DNA from: Rhodobacter sp.
Lineage (GTDB): Bacteria > Pseudomonadota > Alphaproteobacteria > Rhodobacterales > Rhodobacteraceae
Direction: 5' to 3'
Assembly: GCA_013821825.1 (NCBI GenBank)
Contig: PNJK01000007.1
Location: 31,456-95,455 of the forward strand
DNA length: 64,000 bases
The notes below the pieces were generated by a model. The model saw only the letters and a list, made by a program, of their open reading frames with translations. It was not told the origin of the DNA and searched no databases. Below, piece after piece: positions 49,786 to 59,910 of this stretch. Position numbers and translations under genes: made by a program. Positions within the stretch are counted from its first letter, which is position 1. Each line of letters opens with the position of its first letter.

Positions 49786-49953
49786 TATCCCGTTCATTCT
49801 GCTCCGTGGCTATTCCCGCATGCGTCACTGCCCTTGGTCCGGAATATGCAGTTGGGACATAGGTGCCTTGTCTTTCAGCAGCCTGTCGTGCCGTTGCCCT
49901 TACGGCAGATTCGCGATATTTGCGAAAGGGCGGCCTTGTAGGGGGAAAAAGCA

Positions 49954-50904
49954 TTGCGCGATCTCAGAATTCCTGACCAGCGGCATCCCGAGAAATCGCA
50001 TCGGGCCGATCAGGACCAGCCGAAGAAGCCCGACTGGATAAGGGTCAAGGCTCCGACCTCGGAAGGCTACAAGAAGACCCGCGACATCCTGCGCGAGAAG
50101 AAGCTGGTGACGGTGTGTGAGGAGGCGGGCTGCCCCAACGTCGGCGAATGCTGGTCTCAGGGCCACGCCACCATGATGATCATGGGCGAGATCTGCACCC
50201 GGGGCTGCACCTTCTGTAACGTCGCCACCGGCAAGCCGCAGACGCTGGATGCATTTGAACCGGGGCGCGTGGCCCATGCGGTGGCCGAACTGGGGCTTGC
50301 CCATGTCGTCGTAACCTCGGTCGACCGCGATGATCTGGCCGATGGCGGGGCCGATCACTTCGCCCAGACGATCCGCGCGATCCGCCACCGCGCACCAGGA
50401 ACGACGATCGAGGTGTTGATCCCCGATTTCCTGCGCTGCGGCCCCGATGCGCTGGAAACCGTGGTCGCCGCGCGCCCGGACGTGCTGAACCACAACCTTG
50501 AAACCGTACCCGGCCTTTACCCCGAAGTGCGCCCCGGCGCCCGCTACTTCCACAGCTTGCGTCTTTTGCAGCGCGTGAAAGAGCTTGACCCGACCATGTT
50601 CACCAAGTCCGGCATCATGGTGGGCCTTGGCGAAGACCGGCAATCGGTGGGGCAGGTGATGGACGACATGCGGTCGGCCGATGTCGATTTCCTGACCATC
50701 GGCCAGTATCTGCAACCGACCCCAAAGCATCACCGGGTTGACCGCTTCGTGACGCCCGACGAATTCAAGGCCTATGAGGTGGCAGCATTCGGCAAGGGGT
50801 TCCTGATGGTTTCCTCGACGCCGCTGACCCGGTCGTCCTACCACGCCGGTGACGATTTCGCGCGGCTGCGCGCGGCGCGGCTGGAGAGATTGGGGCGGGG
50901 CTGA
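49954..50904 (+). CDS. lipA: Lipoyl synthase (TTG start)
   Basis: [39 protein letters not shown] radical SAM cysteines. Confidence 0.97.
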   Translation: MRDLRIPDQRHPEKSHRADQDQPKKPDWIRVKAPTSEGYKKTRDILREKKLVTVCEEAGCPNVGECWSQGHATMMIMGEICTRGCTFCNVATGKPQTLDAFEPGRVAHAVAELGLAHVVVTSVDRDDLADGGADHFAQTIRAIRHRAPGTTIEVLIPDFLRCGPDALETVVAARPDVLNHNLETVPGLYPEVRPGARYFHSLRLLQRVKELDPTMFTKSGIMVGLGEDRQSVGQVMDDMRSADVDFLTIGQYLQPTPKHHRVDRFVTPDEFKAYEVAAFGKGFLMVSSTPLTRSSYHAGDDFARLRAARLERLGRG

Positions 50905-50916
50905 CCCCGCCCGCCG

Positions 50917-51837
50917 TCAGAAGCGGAAACCGACAGCTGCGTCGAAGAGCGGCTCGCTGGTGCCCTGGTCGGAATCCAGCACCCCAAGGCGCGCGTAGCC
51001 ACCAGAGCCGAAGCCGTACTCGCCCGACAATCCGTAAAGCGTGGCGTCGACCGGAGAATCGACATTCTGGATTTGGACCCCAAGCGTCAGCGCATCGGTC
51101 ATGTTGTACTCGCCGAACAGCTTGATCGACTGGCCGTCGAAGGGCGCGCCTGAACTGCTGATATCGATGATCTCCGCCCCGAGGGAGAACCGGTCGAATT
51201 CCTGCGTCACACCAAGTTCCAAGGTGGTGACGTCGATCGGACCGTCGGTGATCCGTTCCGCCCCGCCGTGAACCAGCGTCGCGCCCAGCCGGTAGGTCCC
51301 GGCAAGCTGCAGGACGTCGGCATCTAGGTTTTCCAGATTGGCATAGTAGACCCCGTATTTCAGGTTGCCGCTTTCGCCGATGAAGCTGACGCCATAGGCG
51401 TTGGCGTCGCTGGTCTTGACCAGGACGGACGTCAGCGGTCCGGTGAACTGCGGAAGCAACTCGTCGTAGAACGAATTGCCGCCAATCTTTGGCGTCTCAT
51501 AAAGCACGTTCATCACCGGGCGCGGCGCGCCGACGGTGAACTCGCCTGCTCCGGTGGTGATGACAAACCCACCCCAATAGGCGGTGCGGTCTTCTCCGGT
51601 CTCCAGCAGCTGTGTGCTGTCCACCGCAAGGTCGAAGCCGAACCCGACCGCGCCGCCGCCCTGGCTGCGCCAGCCAAGCGTGATGTCGATAAAGCCGAAG
51701 CTGGTATCGTCCCCATCCGAGTTCAGATACTCAAGTTCGACTTCTCCGGTCAGCGACAGACTGTTTCCGAGATCGATGGCAAGTGCCGGACCGGAGATAC
51801 TCGCGATGATCAAGCCGCCAAGGGCTGCGATGCGCAT
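50917..51837 (-). CDS. Gram-negative porin-like outer membrane protein
   Basis: Signal peptide, LTGEVELEYLNSDGDDTSFGFIDITLGWRSQ, C-terminal aromatic AAVGFRF. Confidence 0.82.
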   Translation of the reverse strand: MRIAALGGLIIASISGPALAIDLGNSLSLTGEVELEYLNSDGDDTSFGFIDITLGWRSQGGGAVGFGFDLAVDSTQLLETGEDRTAYWGGFVITTGAGEFTVGAPRPVMNVLYETPKIGGNSFYDELLPQFTGPLTSVLVKTSDANAYGVSFIGESGNLKYGVYYANLENLDADVLQLAGTYRLGATLVHGGAERITDGPIDVTTLELGVTQEFDRFSLGAEIIDISSSGAPFDGQSIKLFGEYNMTDALTLGVQIQNVDSPVDATLYGLSGEYGFGSGGYARLGVLDSDQGTSEPLFDAAVGFRF

Positions 51838-52038
51838 GGAATTTCCTGACGTCAGTTTTCTGATGCAGGGATGCTACCAGAAAACCGGACAGTTTGAAAT
51901 TGCACCGGTCGCCGAACCTTGCCGCAGTTGCAGTTCCGCAACCCCAGGCTGCCGGACGCGCAAAGCGGGCAGGACCCATTGGCAAAGGGCTTGATGCGAT
52001 CCGGGCCCGTCGAAGCGGTTCGTTGCCGGTCGGAGTCG

Positions 52039-52959
52039 TTATTCGGCTGCCGGAATGGATTTGATGTACTCCGCGACCGCCACCCGATCGCTTTCCGGCA
52101 GGCGGGCCATGTTTTCCACGACGTACGCCATGGCGCCGCCCACGCTGTCGAACTCGGGCGTGAAGCCGGTGGTGAGGTATTGCACAATGTCCGGGCCGGT
52201 CCAGGTCAGCTTGGCGGGCGTGATGTTTGGGAAGCGTCCCTCGCCCGAGGGATTGGGCGCACCAGCCAGCCAGCGTGAGGTGTCCATTCCGCCCAAGAAG
52301 TTGCGCGGCGTGTGGCATTCGCCGCAATGCGCCAGCGCCTCGGCGATGTAGCGGCCGCGTTCGGCTGTCGGTGTCATGTTGCCGGGCAGCGACCAGTCTT
52401 CGGACAGGAACAGCAGTTTCCACACCCCCACCGCCTCGCGGCGAGAGAAGGGGAAGGTCAATTCATGCGGCTGGCTTGGCGTGGCATCGGCAGGCAGGGT
52501 CTGCAGGAAGGCGTGCAGATCGGCTACGTCCTGCATCTGCATCTTGGCGTAGGATGCATAGGGCAGGGCGGGGAAGTAATGCTCACCCTCGGGGCTGACG
52601 CCACGCTTCAGCGCGGAGGCCAGGTCCAGTAGTGACCAGCCGCCGATGCCTTGAGTTGGGTCCTGGCTGATGTTCGGCGCAATGAACGTGCCGAAGTCCG
52701 ACGGGAACCGCTGCCCGCCCGACAGCACCAGCTGCGCTTCGCCCTTCGCTTCGGCCGCCATGTGGCAAGACGCACAGCCCGCGGCCCAGAACACCGTCTC
52801 GCCGCGTTGCGCATTGCCGGTCAGACCGGCGACATCGGTTTCCTCCAGCGGCCTTGGCAGCGCCAGAAACCACAACACCCCGGCCCCAAGCAGGCCAAAC
52901 ACGACCACCCAGCGCAACACCCGCAACGCATGGCCTCCATCGATCCATCGGCAAGGCAA
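52039..52959 (-). CDS. Di-haem cytochrome c family protein
   Basis: Two CXXCH motifs (CASCH, CGECH), N-terminal membrane anchor. Confidence 0.9.
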   Translation of the reverse strand: MPCRWIDGGHALRVLRWVVVFGLLGAGVLWFLALPRPLEETDVAGLTGNAQRGETVFWAAGCASCHMAAEAKGEAQLVLSGGQRFPSDFGTFIAPNISQDPTQGIGGWSLLDLASALKRGVSPEGEHYFPALPYASYAKMQMQDVADLHAFLQTLPADATPSQPHELTFPFSRREAVGVWKLLFLSEDWSLPGNMTPTAERGRYIAEALAHCGECHTPRNFLGGMDTSRWLAGAPNPSGEGRFPNITPAKLTWTGPDIVQYLTTGFTPEFDSVGGAMAYVVENMARLPESDRVAVAEYIKSIPAAE

Positions 52960-52987
52960 GCCTAGAGATGTTGCCGGGCCTGTCGAG

Positions 52988-53164
52988 TCACGGTTTCGCC
53001 GAGAGCCGGTCCGGCGTCAGCCACTCGGGCCAGCCGAAGGCCCATTCCAGGCCAATGATCGCCAGACTGATCGCGACGACGACCAGTACCAGCCTGACCC
53101 GGTCCCTGGAGGGCGGATTCTGCGCCCAACGCTTGGCGCGGGCCAGCCAGAGCAGGTAGTTCAT
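52988..53164 (-). CDS. Small single-TM protein (58 aa), absent from supplied ORF track
   Basis: ATG at 53164: [58 protein letters not shown]; overlaps hpt stop by 4 nt. Confidence 0.7.
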   Translation of the reverse strand: MNYLLWLARAKRWAQNPPSRDRVRLVLVVVAISLAIIGLEWAFGWPEWLTPDRLSAKP

Positions 53165-53718
53165 TCGGCCCCCGCCCCGGTTTCGGAAAACCGGACCTTG
53201 CCGATATAGGGCAGGTTGCGATTGCGCTGGGCAAAGTCGATCCCGTAGCCGACCACGAATTCGTCCGGGATCTCGAAGCCCGTCCAGTCGGCCTTGACCG
53301 CAACTTCGCGGCGCGACGGTTTGTCCAGCAGCGCGCAGACCTTCAGCCGCTTGGGTTCGCGCGCCTTGAGCAGGTGGATGACATGGTGCAGCGTAAAGCC
53401 GGTGTCGACGATATCTTCGACCAGCAGCACGTCACGCCCCGCGATTTCCCCGCGGAGGTCCTTCAGGATGCGCACCTCGCGGCTGGAATGCATGGCGTCG
53501 CCGTATGAGGACGCCTCAAGGAAATCCACCTCGACCGGCAGTTCGATCTCGCGCACCAGATCGGCGATGAAGACGAAGGATCCGCGCAACAGGCCGACGA
53601 CCACCAGCTTGTCGGTGCCGCTGAAATGCGCGGTGATCTCGCGCGCCAAGGCTTCGACGCGGGCGGCAATCGCCTTGGCGCTGATCATCTGGTCGATCAC
53701 ATATTCGCGTTCGGGCAT
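53161..53718 (-). CDS. hpt: Hypoxanthine phosphoribosyltransferase
   Basis: [42 protein letters not shown] motif. Confidence 0.95.
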   Translation of the reverse strand: MPEREYVIDQMISAKAIAARVEALAREITAHFSGTDKLVVVGLLRGSFVFIADLVREIELPVEVDFLEASSYGDAMHSSREVRILKDLRGEIAGRDVLLVEDIVDTGFTLHHVIHLLKAREPKRLKVCALLDKPSRREVAVKADWTGFEIPDEFVVGYGIDFAQRNRNLPYIGKVRFSETGAGAE

Positions 53719-54003
53719 CGGAACTTCCTGATCAGGGTCCAGAGCGACCCGCCAAATCCTCATGACATTTCAGGCGGATTTCCGAAATGATTCGCAGGGC
53801 AGGGTGGCTGGCCTTTGCCCGGTCCGGGCCCGATCAGGTCCCGCCTTGACCGAAGAAGCGGCTGGAAGGAACGCTGCAGAACGGGTCGCAGTCAAGTCCC
53901 AGGCCGGGTTCGCGCCTCGGACACAGCGGCCCCCGCGTCACTGCAGGTGCTTGATCTTGCGGGCCTGTCGGGCCAAATGTCGGAAATAGCCGACAAAAGT
54001 GAC

Positions 54004-54465
54004 ATGCCCACCCATTCCGAAACCAAACGCCTGCCTTATACCGCCCGCCAGATGTACGATCTGGTGGCCGATGTCGGGTCTTATCCGAAGTTCCTGCCCT
54101 GGAATGCCGCCGCCCGCATCCGTACGCGCCGCCCGATCCCAGACGGGGGCGAGGTGATGGAGGCCGACCTGGTGATCAGCTTCAAGGTCTTCCGCGAACA
54201 GTTTACCAGCCGGGTGACGCTGTGGCCCGAGGCCTTGAAGATCGATACCGAATATCTGGACGGCCCGTTTCATCACATGAAATCCTCCTGGGCATTCCGC
54301 GATATCGCCGGGGGCTGCGAGGTGGACTTCCACGTGGATTTCGAGTTTCGCAACGTGCTGTTGCGGTCGATCATCGGCGTGGTCTTCAATGATGCGATGC
54401 ACCGGGTCGTGCGGGCCTTCGAACGCCGCGCCGCCGAACTTTACGGCACGGACCGGGAAACTTGA
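54004..54465 (+). CDS. RatA/COQ10-type START-like domain protein
   Basis: MPTHSETKRLPYTARQMYDLVADVGSYPKFLPWNAAARI. Confidence 0.92.
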   Translation: MPTHSETKRLPYTARQMYDLVADVGSYPKFLPWNAAARIRTRRPIPDGGEVMEADLVISFKVFREQFTSRVTLWPEALKIDTEYLDGPFHHMKSSWAFRDIAGGCEVDFHVDFEFRNVLLRSIIGVVFNDAMHRVVRAFERRAAELYGTDRET

Positions 54466-54686
54466 CCGGACAGGGAACCCGGTCCGGGGCAGGGCCCGAC
54501 GCCACCAGCACCGCTACAGATGTCCGCGCCGGCTAAGTCGGCGCGCGGCTTAACCCGGATCGTCCAGACCCCGCAGACCTTCGCAGCGATGATCTTGGCG
54601 GGCCCGGCGGACCTGCCGGGCCGCCGCGACGGAAACTGCCGGCCGGCACGTGCAAGTGAGACCCTGAACCCGAAGGTGACCGTGAC

Positions 54687-55556
54687 ATGCTCCGCTTTTT
54701 CCTGACAATGTTAATCCTTTCGCTTCCCCTCTCCGCTGCGGCCGAGACGGTGCGCCTTGGCGACCGGTTCTACGACATCCAGCTTCCCGCCCAAGCGAAA
54801 GGTGCGCCGCTGATCCTTGCGCTGCATGGCGGCGGCGGCAGCCCTGAGCAGTTCGCCTCGGCCTCAGGCTTCGGTCGCGCTGCAACGCGCGCGGGATACG
54901 CGGTGGTGTTTCCCGCCGGCAGTTCCCGGCGCGGCGACCGGCTCTTGACCTGGAACGGCGGCTATTGCTGCGGTTATGCGGCGCGGGCCGGGGGGGATGA
55001 CCTGGCCTTCCTGACCGCCGTCATAGAGGACGCGCAGGACCGCTTCTGGGTCGACGGGACCCGCATCTACATCACCGGCATGTCGAACGGCTCGATCATG
55101 GCTGAGACCTTTGCCGCCCGGAACCCGGACCGCGTGCGCGCCGTCGCCGGAGTGGCCGGCACGATGGACACTGGCCGCATCCGTGTGAAAGGCGCTGTTC
55201 CGGCGCTGATCATCCACGGCACCGCCGATACGATGGTGCCCTATGACGGCGGGCGGGGCGACACCAGCCTGACCCGCACCGACTTTGCCTCGGTCGCCTC
55301 GGTGGTGCAGGCGTTCCTCGCGCCATGGGGTGGGGGGCTTTTGCAATCCACGCGCCAGATCGACCGGCGCGACGATGGAACCTCGGTCACCGTCACGGAC
55401 TTCAAGAAGGGCGCAAAGGTGGTGCTGCGGCTGATGACCGTGGAAGGCGGAGCGCACCACTGGCCCGGGGGTCGCAAGGCGCGGCAAGACAGCGGCAAGA
55501 CCGAAGAGATCGACGCGAACCGCGAAATCCTGCGGTTCTTTGCCCTGCAGCCCTGA
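54687..55556 (+). CDS. PHB depolymerase/feruloyl esterase-like secreted alpha/beta hydrolase
   Basis: Signal peptide, LILALHGGGGSPEQFA, YITGMSNGSIMAE, GGAHHWPGG. Confidence 0.88.
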   Translation: MLRFFLTMLILSLPLSAAAETVRLGDRFYDIQLPAQAKGAPLILALHGGGGSPEQFASASGFGRAATRAGYAVVFPAGSSRRGDRLLTWNGGYCCGYAARAGGDDLAFLTAVIEDAQDRFWVDGTRIYITGMSNGSIMAETFAARNPDRVRAVAGVAGTMDTGRIRVKGAVPALIIHGTADTMVPYDGGRGDTSLTRTDFASVASVVQAFLAPWGGGLLQSTRQIDRRDDGTSVTVTDFKKGAKVVLRLMTVEGGAHHWPGGRKARQDSGKTEEIDANREILRFFALQP

Positions 55557-55559
55557 TCG

Positions 55560-56036
55560 TCAGTCCAGTGCCGACGCCAGCAGCCCAAGCGCATGGCCCG
55601 TCGCGGCCTTGCGCACTTTCGCCCGGCCAAGCGCGCCAAACTCTGCCGTTTCCGTCACCGTCGGGTGGCCCTTGCGTGCAAGGGCAAAGCAGACCCGGCC
55701 TTCGGGCTTGAACTCCGACCCGCCCGGCCCGGCGATCCCGGTGATTGCGACCGCCAGATCGGCCGCCGACCGCGCAAGCGCGCCTTCGGCCATCTCTGTC
55801 GCCACCGCCTCGGACACGGCACCTTGCGCGGCGAGGGTATCGGGCGAAACCCCCAGCATCTCGACCTTGGCCGCGTTGGAATAGGTCACGAAGCCACGGT
55901 CAACGACGTCCGACGATCCGGGAATATCGGTCAGCGCCGCCGCGACCATCCCGCCCGTGCAGCTTTCCGCCGTGGCGATCTTCAGGCCCCGGTAGCGGGC
56001 CCGCGCCAGCAAATCCCGGACATCTATCCCGGCCAT
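55560..56036 (-). CDS. CinA C-terminal (nicotinamide-nucleotide amidohydrolase) family protein
   Basis: KIATAESCTGGMVAAALTDIPGSSDVVDRGFVTYSN; GIAGPGGS. Confidence 0.92.
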   Translation of the reverse strand: MAGIDVRDLLARARYRGLKIATAESCTGGMVAAALTDIPGSSDVVDRGFVTYSNAAKVEMLGVSPDTLAAQGAVSEAVATEMAEGALARSAADLAVAITGIAGPGGSEFKPEGRVCFALARKGHPTVTETAEFGALGRAKVRKAATGHALGLLASALD

Positions 56037-56527
56037 GGCGCCAGCCCGTGATAGACCCCCGCCAGCGCCACCGAGCCGATCCCGGCAAAAAGCCCGGCCC
56101 AAAGGTCGTCCAGCATGACCCCCGCCGCATCGCCCCGACGGTCGGCGCGACCGATGATCCAGGGCTTCCAGATGTCGAAGAGGCGGAATAGCACGAACGG
56201 CACCAGCCAGCCGGGCCAGGCGGCCAGCACAAGGTCGGGCACGTCCTGGCGCCACAGCGGGATCACCGTGAAGGACATGGCCAGCCATTGCCCCGCCACC
56301 TCGTCGATGACAATCTCGGGCGGGTCCTCGCCCGGCCGGTCGCGCAGGTATTGCGGCACGGCCCAGAACCCGGCCAGGGTGGCCAGCACGAAGCCGGCCG
56401 GCACCAGCAGGGCAAGTCCCAGCTGGTAGGCCAGCACCGCCAGCCCCACCGCAATGGCCGAGGCCCAGGTGCCAGAGGCTGGCCGCAAGTGCCCCGCGCC
56501 GAAGAAAGTGGCGATCGCCGCACTCAT
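56024..56527 (-). CDS. pgpA: Phosphatidylglycerophosphatase A
   Basis: [27 protein letters not shown]. Confidence 0.92.
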   Translation of the reverse strand: MSAAIATFFGAGHLRPASGTWASAIAVGLAVLAYQLGLALLVPAGFVLATLAGFWAVPQYLRDRPGEDPPEIVIDEVAGQWLAMSFTVIPLWRQDVPDLVLAAWPGWLVPFVLFRLFDIWKPWIIGRADRRGDAAGVMLDDLWAGLFAGIGSVALAGVYHGLAPWPG

Positions 56528-57642
56528 GACCGCACCAGCGTTGCGGTGGCCAGCGCCGCTATCCCCTCTTCGCGCCCTGTAAAGCCCAGGCGTTCCGAGG
56601 TGGTGGCCTTGACCGACACCCGGTCCGCCTCCACCCGCATGATCCGCGCAAGTTCTGCCTGCATATCAGCGGCATGCGGGCCGATCTTCGGGCGTTCGCA
56701 GACCAGCGTCACATCGCAGTTGGCCAGCCGGTAGCCGGCTTCGGTCGCAAGCCCGATGGCATGGGTCAGAAAGATGTGGCTCGCCGCCCCCTTCCATTGC
56801 GGGTCTGACGGCGGGAAATGCCGCCCGATGTCGCCCATCGCCAGCGCGCCATAGATCGCATCGGTCAGCGCATGCATCCCGACATCGGCGTCGGAATGGC
56901 CGAGCAGCGCCTTGTCATGCGGCACTTTCACCCCGCAGAGCCACACATGATCGCCCGCGCAGAACGCATGCACGTCATAGCCGTTGCCCAACCGCACATC
57001 CATGCCTTGCCCCCGCAGGATCGCCTCGGCCCGGGCAAAATCACCGGGCCAGGTCAGCTTCAGATTGGTTTCCTCGCCCTCGACGATCGCCACGTCAAGC
57101 CCTGCGGCCCGCGCCACCTGCACATCGTCCAGCGCGCCGCCCCGGTGCGCGCGATGCGCCGCCAGGATCGGGGCAAAGCGAAACGCCTGCGGGGTTTGCG
57201 CCCGGTAAAGCCCGGCGCGGTCCACCGTGCCGGACACGATCCCATCGGTCCCCCGCCACAGCGCGTCGGTCACCGCCAGCGCCGGGGCCGCGCCGTCATG
57301 CGTCTCAAGCGCCTCGACCAGCCGCCCGATCAGCGCCCGGCTGACCAGCGGCCTTGCGCCGTCATGGATCAGGACGCGCGTCACACCGGTGCCGGCCAAA
57401 GCCTCCAGTCCCGCAAGGACCGAGGCATCCCTGGCCGCACCCCCCAAGACCAGCCGGACGCCCAGCCCTTCGGCCCGCGCCCTGTCGTCCGGGTGGATCA
57501 CAAGCACCACTGGCAAGCCGGCAAACGCCGCAATCGCATGGGCCAGCACCGGCTTGCCCGCCAGCGGCTGCCATTGCTTCGGCACCTCGCCGCCCATGCG
57601 GCTGCCGCGCCCTGCGGCGGCGATGATCACGGCTGTTGTCAT
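56524..57642 (-). CDS. ispDF: Bifunctional 2-C-methyl-D-erythritol 4-phosphate cytidylyltransferase / MECDP synthase
   Basis: [50 protein letters not shown]...[41 protein letters not shown]. Confidence 0.96.
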   Translation of the reverse strand: MTTAVIIAAAGRGSRMGGEVPKQWQPLAGKPVLAHAIAAFAGLPVVLVIHPDDRARAEGLGVRLVLGGAARDASVLAGLEALAGTGVTRVLIHDGARPLVSRALIGRLVEALETHDGAAPALAVTDALWRGTDGIVSGTVDRAGLYRAQTPQAFRFAPILAAHRAHRGGALDDVQVARAAGLDVAIVEGEETNLKLTWPGDFARAEAILRGQGMDVRLGNGYDVHAFCAGDHVWLCGVKVPHDKALLGHSDADVGMHALTDAIYGALAMGDIGRHFPPSDPQWKGAASHIFLTHAIGLATEAGYRLANCDVTLVCERPKIGPHAADMQAELARIMRVEADRVSVKATTSERLGFTGREEGIAALATATLVRS

Positions 57643-57717
57643 GCGCTGTCCTGTCTTGCGCTTCCTTCCTAGGGCAGGGTGCGTCCTATGACAATCTGGC
57701 GCAAGACCGGGCATATC

Positions 57718-57734
57718 TGCACAAAATTTGTGCA
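57718..57734. promoter_or_regulatory. NtrC-like dyad TGCACAAAATTTGTGCA
   Basis: Matches TGCAC-N7-GTGCA; in the divergent ispDF / dusB-ntr intergenic region. Confidence 0.6.
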
Positions 57735-57838
57735 TCGCATGTTTTTCAGACAGTATGGCGCTGCTATTGCCGGTCTGTTGCCTTGGAGCTTCCCGACGGG
57801 GGCATTAGCTACTGGTTCAACGCACAAGGATTAGGCAT

Positions 57839-58816
57839 TTGCCCGTTACGCTCGGTTCCAGCGATGTGACCCCTCCGGTAATCCTTGCACCTCTGGCGGG
57901 GATCACCGACCTGCCGTTTCGGCGGTTGGTCGCCCGGTTCGGCGCCGGGCTGGTGGTCAGCGAGATGGTGGCCAGCGAAGAAATCGTCCGCGCCCGCCCC
58001 GAAGCACGCGCCCGGGCCGAGCTTGGGCTTGGCGAGCAGGCGACGTCGGTCCAATTGGCTGGACGCGATCCCTACTGGATGGCCGAAGGCGCCCGCTATG
58101 TCGAAGCGCAGGGCGCCCGCATCATCGACATCAACATGGGCTGCCCGTCGAAGCGGGTTACAACCGGGCTTTGCGGCTCGGCTTTGCTGCGCGACCTTGA
58201 TCTGGCGCTGAAGCTGATCGAGGCGGTGGCGCAGGCGGTCAAGGTGCCGGTCACCTTGAAGACCAGGCTGGGCTGGGACGACACGCTTCTGAACGCGCCC
58301 GAACTTGCAAGGCGCGCCGAAGGCGCGGGCGTCCAGATGATCACCATCCACGGCCGCACCCGCTGCCAGTTCTATAAAGGCCGCGCCGACTGGGCCGCGA
58401 TCCGTGCGGTGAAGGACGCTGTCAGCATTCCGGTCATCGCCAATGGCGACATCACCGACAGCGCCTCTGCGCGCGAGGCGCTGCGCCTCTCCGGCGCCGA
58501 TGGCGTGATGATCGGTCGCGGCGCACAAGGCGCACCGTGGCGGCTGGCCGAGGTGGCGCATGACCTTTACGGCACTCCCGCCCCGCAAGTGCCCGGCGGT
58601 GGCGCGCTTGGCCGCATGATCCTCGATCACTACGACGACATGCTGACATTCTACGGCCGCGAACTTGGCCTGCGGATGGCGCGCAAGCACCTTGGCTGGT
58701 ATCTGGAAGAGGCGGGTCTGCCCCATGCCCGGGAAGCCATCCTTACCTCCACCGACCCGGCCGAGGTGATCCTGCTGCTGGAACTGGCCTTTGCCGAGCT
58801 GGAACTGGCCGCATGA
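57839..58816 (+). CDS. dusB: tRNA-dihydrouridine synthase (NifR3/DusB), TTG start
   Basis: LAPLAGITDLPFRRLVARFGAGLVVSEMVAS; DINMGCPSKRVTTGLCGSALL. Confidence 0.95.
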   Translation: MPVTLGSSDVTPPVILAPLAGITDLPFRRLVARFGAGLVVSEMVASEEIVRARPEARARAELGLGEQATSVQLAGRDPYWMAEGARYVEAQGARIIDINMGCPSKRVTTGLCGSALLRDLDLALKLIEAVAQAVKVPVTLKTRLGWDDTLLNAPELARRAEGAGVQMITIHGRTRCQFYKGRADWAAIRAVKDAVSIPVIANGDITDSASAREALRLSGADGVMIGRGAQGAPWRLAEVAHDLYGTPAPQVPGGGALGRMILDHYDDMLTFYGRELGLRMARKHLGWYLEEAGLPHAREAILTSTDPAEVILLLELAFAELELAA

Positions 58817-59910
58817 CGCCCTACCGCCTGCCATATCCGGTGCCAGGGGTCATCTGGGCCTCGCTGCCGTTGCCTGCCCTGCTGCTGGACGCACAGGCCC
58901 GCATCCTTGAGGTAAACCCCGCAGCGGAAACCTTCCTCAACGCATCCGACCGGGCGTTGCGCGGCCAGCCTGCCTTTGACCGGCTGTCGATCGACGCGCC
59001 AATGGACGAGGCACTTGCCCGAGCCCGCGCCAACCAGTCGCCCCTGAACATCAACGATGTCGAAGTGACCACCGGCGAACGCCCGCCTGTCCAATGCACG
59101 ATACATCTGGCCCCCATGCACGATAATCCCGACGTCGTCATGCTGATCCTCAGCCCGCGCGAAATCGCCGACCGGCTGAACCGGTCCATGGGGGTGAAGT
59201 CGGCGGCGCGCTCGGCCATCGGCATGGCCGAAATGCTGGCGCACGAGATCAAGAACCCGCTTGCCGGCATCTCTGGCGCGGCGCAGCTTCTGTCGATGAA
59301 CCTTTCGCCCGAGGATCAGGAGATGACGGACCTCATCGTCGAGGAAACCCGCCGTATCGTGAAGCTTCTGGAACAGGTCGAGCAGTTCGGCAACATCCGT
59401 CCGCCGGACAGAAAGCCGGTGAACATCCATGACGCACTGGACCGCGCCCGGAAGTCGGCGCTGGTCGGCTTTGCGGCGCATATGTCGATCGCCGAAGACT
59501 ACGACCCGTCCCTGCCGCCCACTTTGGCCGACAGCGACCAGCTGATGCAGGTGTTCCTCAACCTGATCAAGAACGCCGCCGAGGCTTGCCGCTCTGGCGG
59601 CACGATCCGGCTGCACACATTCTACGACCTGTCCCTGCGCCTGCGCCGCAAGGACGGGGCCGCCGCCGCCCTGCCGCTGAACGTGGAGATCATCGACGAC
59701 GGCCCCGGCATCAAGCCGGAAATCGCCGCCAATATCTTCGAGCCCTTCGTCTCGGGCCGTGAAAACGGCACCGGCCTCGGGCTCGCACTCGTTTCCAAGA
59801 TCATTTCCGACCATGAGGGCTGGATCACGGTCGATTCCGTGCCCGGTCGCACCGTGTTCCGCGTGTCGCTGCCGATGGCACCCCGCGACAAGAAGAAGGA
59901 TGGCAAGTAA
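58813..59910 (+). CDS. ntrB: Nitrogen regulation sensor kinase NtrB
   Basis: PAS-like N-terminus, [20 protein letters not shown], HATPase [13 protein letters not shown]; between nifR3 and ntrC. Confidence 0.95.
   Translation: MTPYRLPYPVPGVIWASLPLPALLLDAQARILEVNPAAETFLNASDRALRGQPAFDRLSIDAPMDEALARARANQSPLNINDVEVTTGERPPVQCTIHLAPMHDNPDVVMLILSPREIADRLNRSMGVKSAARSAIGMAEMLAHEIKNPLAGISGAAQLLSMNLSPEDQEMTDLIVEETRRIVKLLEQVEQFGNIRPPDRKPVNIHDALDRARKSALVGFAAHMSIAEDYDPSLPPTLADSDQLMQVFLNLIKNAAEACRSGGTIRLHTFYDLSLRLRRKDGAAAALPLNVEIIDDGPGIKPEIAANIFEPFVSGRENGTGLGLALVSKIISDHEGWITVDSVPGRTVFRVSLPMAPRDKKKDGK

Noticed and set aside
54004-54465. RatA-type gene as a toxin-antitoxin module
   Set aside because: No antitoxin partner; family is better explained as a COQ10-like lipid-binding START domain protein.
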